Positions 59,690-64,000 of a stretch of 64,000 nucleotides of DNA are shown here, one piece after another. How positions within the stretch are numbered: the stretch's first letter is position 1; each line of letters starts with the position of its first letter. The stretch spans positions 93,226,790-93,290,789 of the forward strand of contig JAKTNV010000003.1 in the NCBI GenBank assembly GCA_022747635.1, in the 5' to 3' direction. The position numbers and the translations under genes are program-made. The notes beneath the pieces are model-generated. The model worked only from the letters and a program-made list of their open reading frames with translations. It searched no databases and was not told the origin of the DNA. The DNA is from Hetaerina americana. Its lineage: Eukaryota; Arthropoda; Insecta; Odonata; Calopterygidae.

Positions 59690-60700
59690 AACAATGTTAT
59701 TATGATCCCCTATCGTTTGTGGAAAAAATGACATCTCAAATCTACTATATTTCTTCTACACTTAATCTCTCTAACTTCATTGGCATCATCTCTCCTACCG
59801 TAGTACGGATTTCTAAAATCCACCTCTCACCGGCTAGGTTCAGTTTTATCTTTTATAAATTTACTGGGAATGAAATTGTTGACAGCTGAGTCTGTGATCT
59901 CATGGAAGTGATTCCACATACCCTTGGTGCTTGAGTGGTTACCATATTTCTTAAAATTTGGATATTGACTTTGTAGCACGTACTTTAGGCCATTGTTGTC
60001 CCCTTCTTAAAATAAGTAAATTTGCTGTTAAGCTTCTTATTTCTGACCCAAAGGAGCAAAAGCTTAGCATTTTCTTCCCTTGTAGTCACTAATTCATTTA
60101 AAACTTTTATAATTAAGACTTTTTACGAAAAATTCATGCTAACAAATCAAGAATGATATCACCTCTAGTTGGCGAAGTGAGAAGTTGATTCAATGAGTTC
60201 AACGTAATATAATGCAATAGCGATTTGCAGATATCTTTACCTTTACCGCCCGCTTAAAATTTATGTGTGCACCTGTCAATAGATGGAAAATCGAAATCAC
60301 CACCGATAACAACGTAGCGATCATTGTGTTTGGATAAAAAACCTTTGTTTTGCTGATTTAGTTCTAGTATCGAATTTTCTCTGTTGACTGGCGGTCTGTA
60401 AAATGCGCGTGCACAAATTATTTTGGGTTGGGAACTTTCAATTGACCACCAAACGCTTTCCAAACCATCACCCGGAATTACCGCAGCCTTGCTGACGCAA
60501 GAATTTTTAGCTGCAATAAAAACATCATTCCCGATTCTATTTGTTCTGTCATTTCTTTAAATGGAAAAGGATTAAGGGGAAATTTACCGTCGGCCATATC
60601 AGTGGATAACCAGCTATCTGTTCCAATAATTATATCTTGGCCTGTGCTTTGAATACAGTGATGATATTTTGCGACTTTGTCTTTTTAAATTCGGCAATAT
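59690..60700 (-). mobile_element. Second copy of the 49-kb LINE family: endonuclease and linker, minus strand
   Basis: On the minus strand: endonuclease N-terminal block QDIIIGTDSWLSTD (about 60600-60640), RNRIGNDVFIAAKN, ESVWWSIES, ARAFYRPPVN, VVIGGDFDFPSID near 60260-60290, then TRGDIILDLL (about 60140-60175). The linker FIPSKFIKD follows near 59860. The TRGDII block and PSKFIKD linker match the plus-strand copy at 49.35-49.70 kb in order and spacing, so these are two diverged copies in opposite orientation. In the metal-binding block TDSW stands where E-T-W is common, and GDFDF where GDFNF is usual. The RT domain is absent; the copy ends near 59.69 kb. Confidence 0.8.
60254..60463 (-). pseudogene. 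LINE APE-type endonuclease fragment
   Basis: A 69-codon piece from ESVWWSIESSQPKIICARAFYRPPVN to VVIGGDFDFPSIDRC. It carries the central and GDF(N) blocks of the endonuclease that nicks target DNA for LINE integration. Upstream blocks continue in other frames to about 60690. The ATG used by the open frame lies inside the domain, so it is not a real start. Confidence 0.7.
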
Positions 60701-60944
60701 ACTACCAATACAGATGTTTCCTTGACATTACGGTTTTTTGTACTTTTTTTTAAGATCGTCATCTTATTATACTGAATCCCTTATAAAATGTGCCGTCCGA
60801 TGCTATCTGATTGGTGTTAAATAAAATATTGCTAACACTGAACGTCACTTCATTTATATCTAAATAATTTGGCAAGGAAGACTTAAGCGGGCCACTATTT
60901 GACCTACACTTTAATCTAAAAAAGCCCTGTAGTGCTCAAATATC

Positions 60945-61184
60945 CTACCCACTACACACCTGGCGGCCATAGGTAAAACCAGAACGGTTTAGGGCGTTCC
61001 TGCACGTTTGGATCGCCGGCTGAAGGTCAACGAAGGACGCCCCGATATCTCTGTGGAAAGCACGCAACCTCTGATTGATGCCTTCCACTCGGCTCCAAAC
61101 CAGCGGCCCGCGATCAATCCTCGTGACAAGTCTGCAGATCGAGAGCATCACATCCACCCCCTCGACACTACCCACCCGCTTCAC
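60945..61184 (-). pseudogene. Possible LINE ORF1-type (SGNH/GDSL-like) fragment
   Basis: A 79-codon frame reads MLSICRLVTRIDRG, VWSRVEGINQRLRAF, ASFVDLQPAIQ, then LNRSGFTYGRQV. The order (V.S..PR.D, INxxLR, FVDL, then L..DG.H) resembles the SGNH-hydrolase-like domain carried by the first ORF of some CR1-type LINEs. The D/H residues of the last block are replaced by S and T. It lies upstream of, and on the same strand as, the endonuclease at 60.25-60.70 kb, so it may be the same element's ORF1. Domain assignment is by eye. Confidence 0.45.
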
Positions 61185-61472
61185 TTCCGAGTCTCTTGTA
61201 GGGTGCTGGTGGGGATTTGTGGACGGCAGAGAATTTGGGTAAAGGCTTGGTGGGTTTTAATACGTCTGATAAATCGGCGGGTCATTTTAAAGTAACCGAG
61301 GGAGATTTGCGTAATTTTATTGCCGTTTTTTGTAAGTCAGTCAAAATAGGGAAGAGGTAGGGTCATGGAGAATATGTCTGAAGGACTGATTTTCTGGGAG
61401 GTATGCTGTGCAGGCGGGGAGGGTGTGCAAATTAGTCTTGGGAAGATTTGGGAGGGTGAATGTATCGAAGGT

Positions 61473-61960
61473 TTATTTTATTGAGAGACTCAGGACTGCG
61501 GCGGATAATATCGGTATGTTGTTGTGAAGAAATATATCCAAGGAATTTGAGCTACAAATAAGGTGAGCACGGGTGGCGAGTGAGTATGAAAGAGAGCGAT
61601 TAGTTTGCAATGGGTGGCAGCTGGTGTAGTGGAGGTGGTGTGATTTGTTAGCGGATTTAATGTGGACGAAGATGAGGAATTTTTTGTTAGCTAGAGAAGT
61701 ATTAAAAATAAGGAAAGTGATTTCTGAGGTAGAGTCGATGGAGATGAAGGAGGGAGAAGAGACATTATTGGGGGAGATATTGAATGTTACAAGGGAATCA
61801 AAGCTATGTGGCCAGAGAAGAAATATATCATCTATAAATCAGGGCCATAGAAGAGTTTGCATGGGGTAACCGGAATGGAAGTTATTTTCAAAGAGGCCAA
61901 GGTGGAGGTTAGCGTCTGAGGAGCTGAATCTGCTCCCACCGCACAGCCTTAAGCTGAAGG
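61473..61960 (-). mobile_element. Penelope-like element reverse-transcriptase fragment
   Basis: On the minus strand, FIDDIFLLWPHSF (about 61800-61838) is the catalytic box of Penelope-like reverse transcriptases, with both aspartates present. It is preceded by GYPMQTLLWP and, 70 codons downstream in the same frame, followed by YTSCHPLQTNRSLSYSLATR, the SCHP...S.PYS block of the family. The frame is open from 61838 to a stop at 61473-61475. A TGA just before the catalytic box (61839-61841) stands where Arg is expected. No ATG lies in this frame, so it is easy to miss. With the GIY-YIG fragment at 57.8-58.1 kb it probably formed one element, later split by two LINE insertions. Confidence 0.8.
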
Positions 61961-62700
61961 TAATATTTCTACTTCCACAATTAACATTACTATCAAACTC
62001 TCAACCACGAAATTACATTTCTTTAATACGGCGCCTTTAATTGCTTGCAAAAGTTTTATTTGGGTTTGGATGATTAAAAGTAATCATCTGTAATGTCAAT
62101 CTACTGGGCTAAAATGGGTTTTTTTAATAATGAAAACCACTGATTCGTGACATTCTGAAAGACTGGATTTCCTAAGCGCTTTACTGAATAAATTAATTTT
62201 ACAATGCATTAAATCATTCTTTAGTTCAATGTGACGTCTCTAATCCAAGATGGTAACGAAAAAAGTGCCCTTTTAATCCACTGTCTCGCTTATCTAACAA
62301 TTTACTTTATTTCACGTTTTGTCGAACCTATATCCACTTCAATGAAACTATGTGAATTGAAAAACCGGTTATTAAAATGTCACAACCCGTGATGTGTGTA
62401 ATTTTAATGATATACTACATTTTTCTCCGGTATTTTTACTTTGAACCAGAAATCTGATATCGTCTTTGGATGTCTTTAGTAATCAATGAGCTCCTTCTCC
62501 AACATGGCACGAGTTTTTCTCAAGCAATCCTTTCATTTCCTTTTTCTATACTCATTTGTACACTCTTACTTAATTTTTAGTCCTCGAATGAGTTCAAAGT
62601 TGAAGTTATGGCGGATATGTCGGGGGAAATACGTCATTCGTGGCATTAGGCACTTGGATAGCGGTCGGGTAATAAAAAGCGGAAGGGTGGCCAGAAGCCC
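61960..62700. other. Unassigned AT-rich stretch
   Basis: No element or gene is recognised. It may include 5' PLE sequence too diverged to see. Confidence 0.45.
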
Positions 62701-62704
62701 AACT

Positions 62705-62890
62705 CTGATATTAGCCTGCTCTTAGCAAAGGCACCCTAAGGACTAACACTATCCATTCTATTCAACGCAACTGCTGTACTCACGGCGCTCAAAAACTGAG
62801 GCACAAAAAGGTAACTGAAAAATTCACAACCGCCGGAATTCTAACCCGTGCCCTCGAAAATTGGACCCGATTTGGCTAACCATCACACAC
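62705..62890 (-). mobile_element. Degenerate tRNA-derived SINE, minus strand
   Basis: Minus-strand A-box-like TGATGGTTAGCCAAAT lies near 62870-62886. The B-box-like GGGTTAGAATTCC (62835-62847) and the following CGGCGGTTGTG word resemble the head of the SINE at 11.88 kb (GGTTCAAATCC then CGGCGGTGT). About 100 bp of body follows to 62705. No AAAT tail is visible. Probably an older copy of the same or a related family. Confidence 0.5.
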
Positions 62891-64000
62891 CAACATTACC
62901 GCATATTCTCAAGCCCCATTCATAATCAGCTGCTTTCTTCCAGGAGAATCCCCGATGGCCTCCTCCAGCTGCAATTACTTCTTCCTTCCTACGGCCCTCT
63001 TGACTTACTGAAGGGCAAGATGTGTTCTCTTCTGTTATGTGCCGCTGGAAAAGCGAGTTCTAAACAGTTATTCCATCCCATAGGTTGAGTAAGGAGTTTG
63101 AATCGACCATTGGTTAGGATCGACCTGTATCAAAAATCAATATTTTTTTCAATCTTGATTTGGTCATGTCGCCTTTTGAGGGAAATAGGTTTAGATGCTT
63201 AAAGCGTTGAAATAAGAGTGGTGAATCGAAATAGCGATATCTTTTACAAGTCAAAAAGCACTCGGTATCCCTTTTCACCAAATATTATAGTGTAAATCAA
63301 TACAGAGTTATTTTTGCTCAATATTGTTCTAGCCAACAAGTGACCAAGCCTGCTACTCTTATTAGCAAATTTTTAAATAATAATTTTGAATCTTTCCTAG
63401 TTTTTATGAGTGAATTCAATTTTTTTAAATTAAAAATCAATTATAGTTAATTCTATGAAGGGAATAAATCGGTCTGGTTATCGCAACATATTTAAAATTG
63501 AATTTTAATTTATCCAATGATCATTATATTTCAAAGGAACCAAAAAAAAAATATTAAACTGTTCAAGGAAATAAGGCGGGGATCGTCTGAATTTTCTACG
63601 GCAGATAGATGATATGATTTCTTCTTCCTAATACTGCCGTAGTGCCAATTTGTACACTCTCTAGAGAACCAGGATGCAAATTATGTTCTAAAAGCTCATT
63701 AAATATGTTAAAAATACGATATCAAAGAAGCTCAATAGCGCGCAGTGTAACAACTTTACGATTACGTACACATAATAAAAATTGACTATAGAAAATCATT
63801 CTTGAAGTGATAATTGCTAAGGGATATATTTTGAAAATACTCAAATGAAAATAATTATCTTCAAAGTAACATTAAAAGATAATATTTACTAAATCGATCA
63901 TCAAAATATTGTTGAAACATTTCTAGAGTTAAGTAGATGTGGCTTTATAGAAGACAGGATCAGGAAGCATCGATTCCACCAAAAATATAGCAGTGCAGTT
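62890..64000. other. AT-rich non-coding end of the window
   Basis: No gene, repeat or RNA is recognised. Confidence 0.5.

Overview
This window looks like non-coding DNA from an arthropod nuclear genome, most likely an insect. I found no bacterial-style operon, no convincing host protein-coding gene or exon chain, and no intact tRNA or rRNA gene. The inference rests on the repeat content: a tRNA-derived SINE, an eroded mariner, at least two LINE families, a Penelope-like element (PLE) and long (TA)n/(CA)n tracts. The sequence cannot settle the species.

The background is AT-rich and dense with stop codons. Eleven or so GC-rich, CpG-containing islands of about 0.6 to 3.7 kb interrupt it, near 0.45-2.0, 8.3-9.6, 13.6-17.3, 18.4-20.3, 22.2-23.2, 30.0-30.6, 36.9-39.4, 39.8-40.8, 42.3-44.3, 45.2-46.5, 52.7-53.8 and 55.2-57.1 kb. 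Many islands are strongly polypyrimidine or polypurine on one strand, and the bias flips abruptly inside several of them. The longest open frames (up to about 300 codons) lie in these islands and translate to Pro/Ser/Leu-rich or Arg/Gly/Glu-rich low-complexity peptides, so I treat them as composition artefacts. The islands may be regulatory or promoter CpG islands of a developmental locus whose exons lie elsewhere. That is inference, supported only by GA tracts, a palindromic GCCAT element and YY1/Pho-like words.

Recognisable mobile elements cluster in three places. At 11.8-12.5 kb a SINE with clear tRNA-like promoter boxes ends in AAAT repeats and runs into a TA tract with related-looking flanks facing each other. 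At 49.0-52.6 kb a broken LINE (endonuclease remnant, linker, reverse transcriptase) is followed by a mariner whose two terminal inverted repeats survive although its transposase is destroyed. At 57.3-62.9 kb is a nested graveyard, all minus-strand: PLE reverse transcriptase, a second copy of the 49-kb LINE family, a different LINE, then a PLE GIY-YIG C-terminus, separated by TA tracts.

The most notable pattern is that several TA/CA/GT microsatellites (28.6-29.0, 57.36-57.58, 59.4-59.5 kb, more weakly 12.15-12.45 kb) lie at or inside long inverted repeats. At least one repeat arm is LINE coding sequence. Others resemble PLE 3' ends. This suggests that insertion or repair at TA tracts repeatedly produced head-to-head copies.
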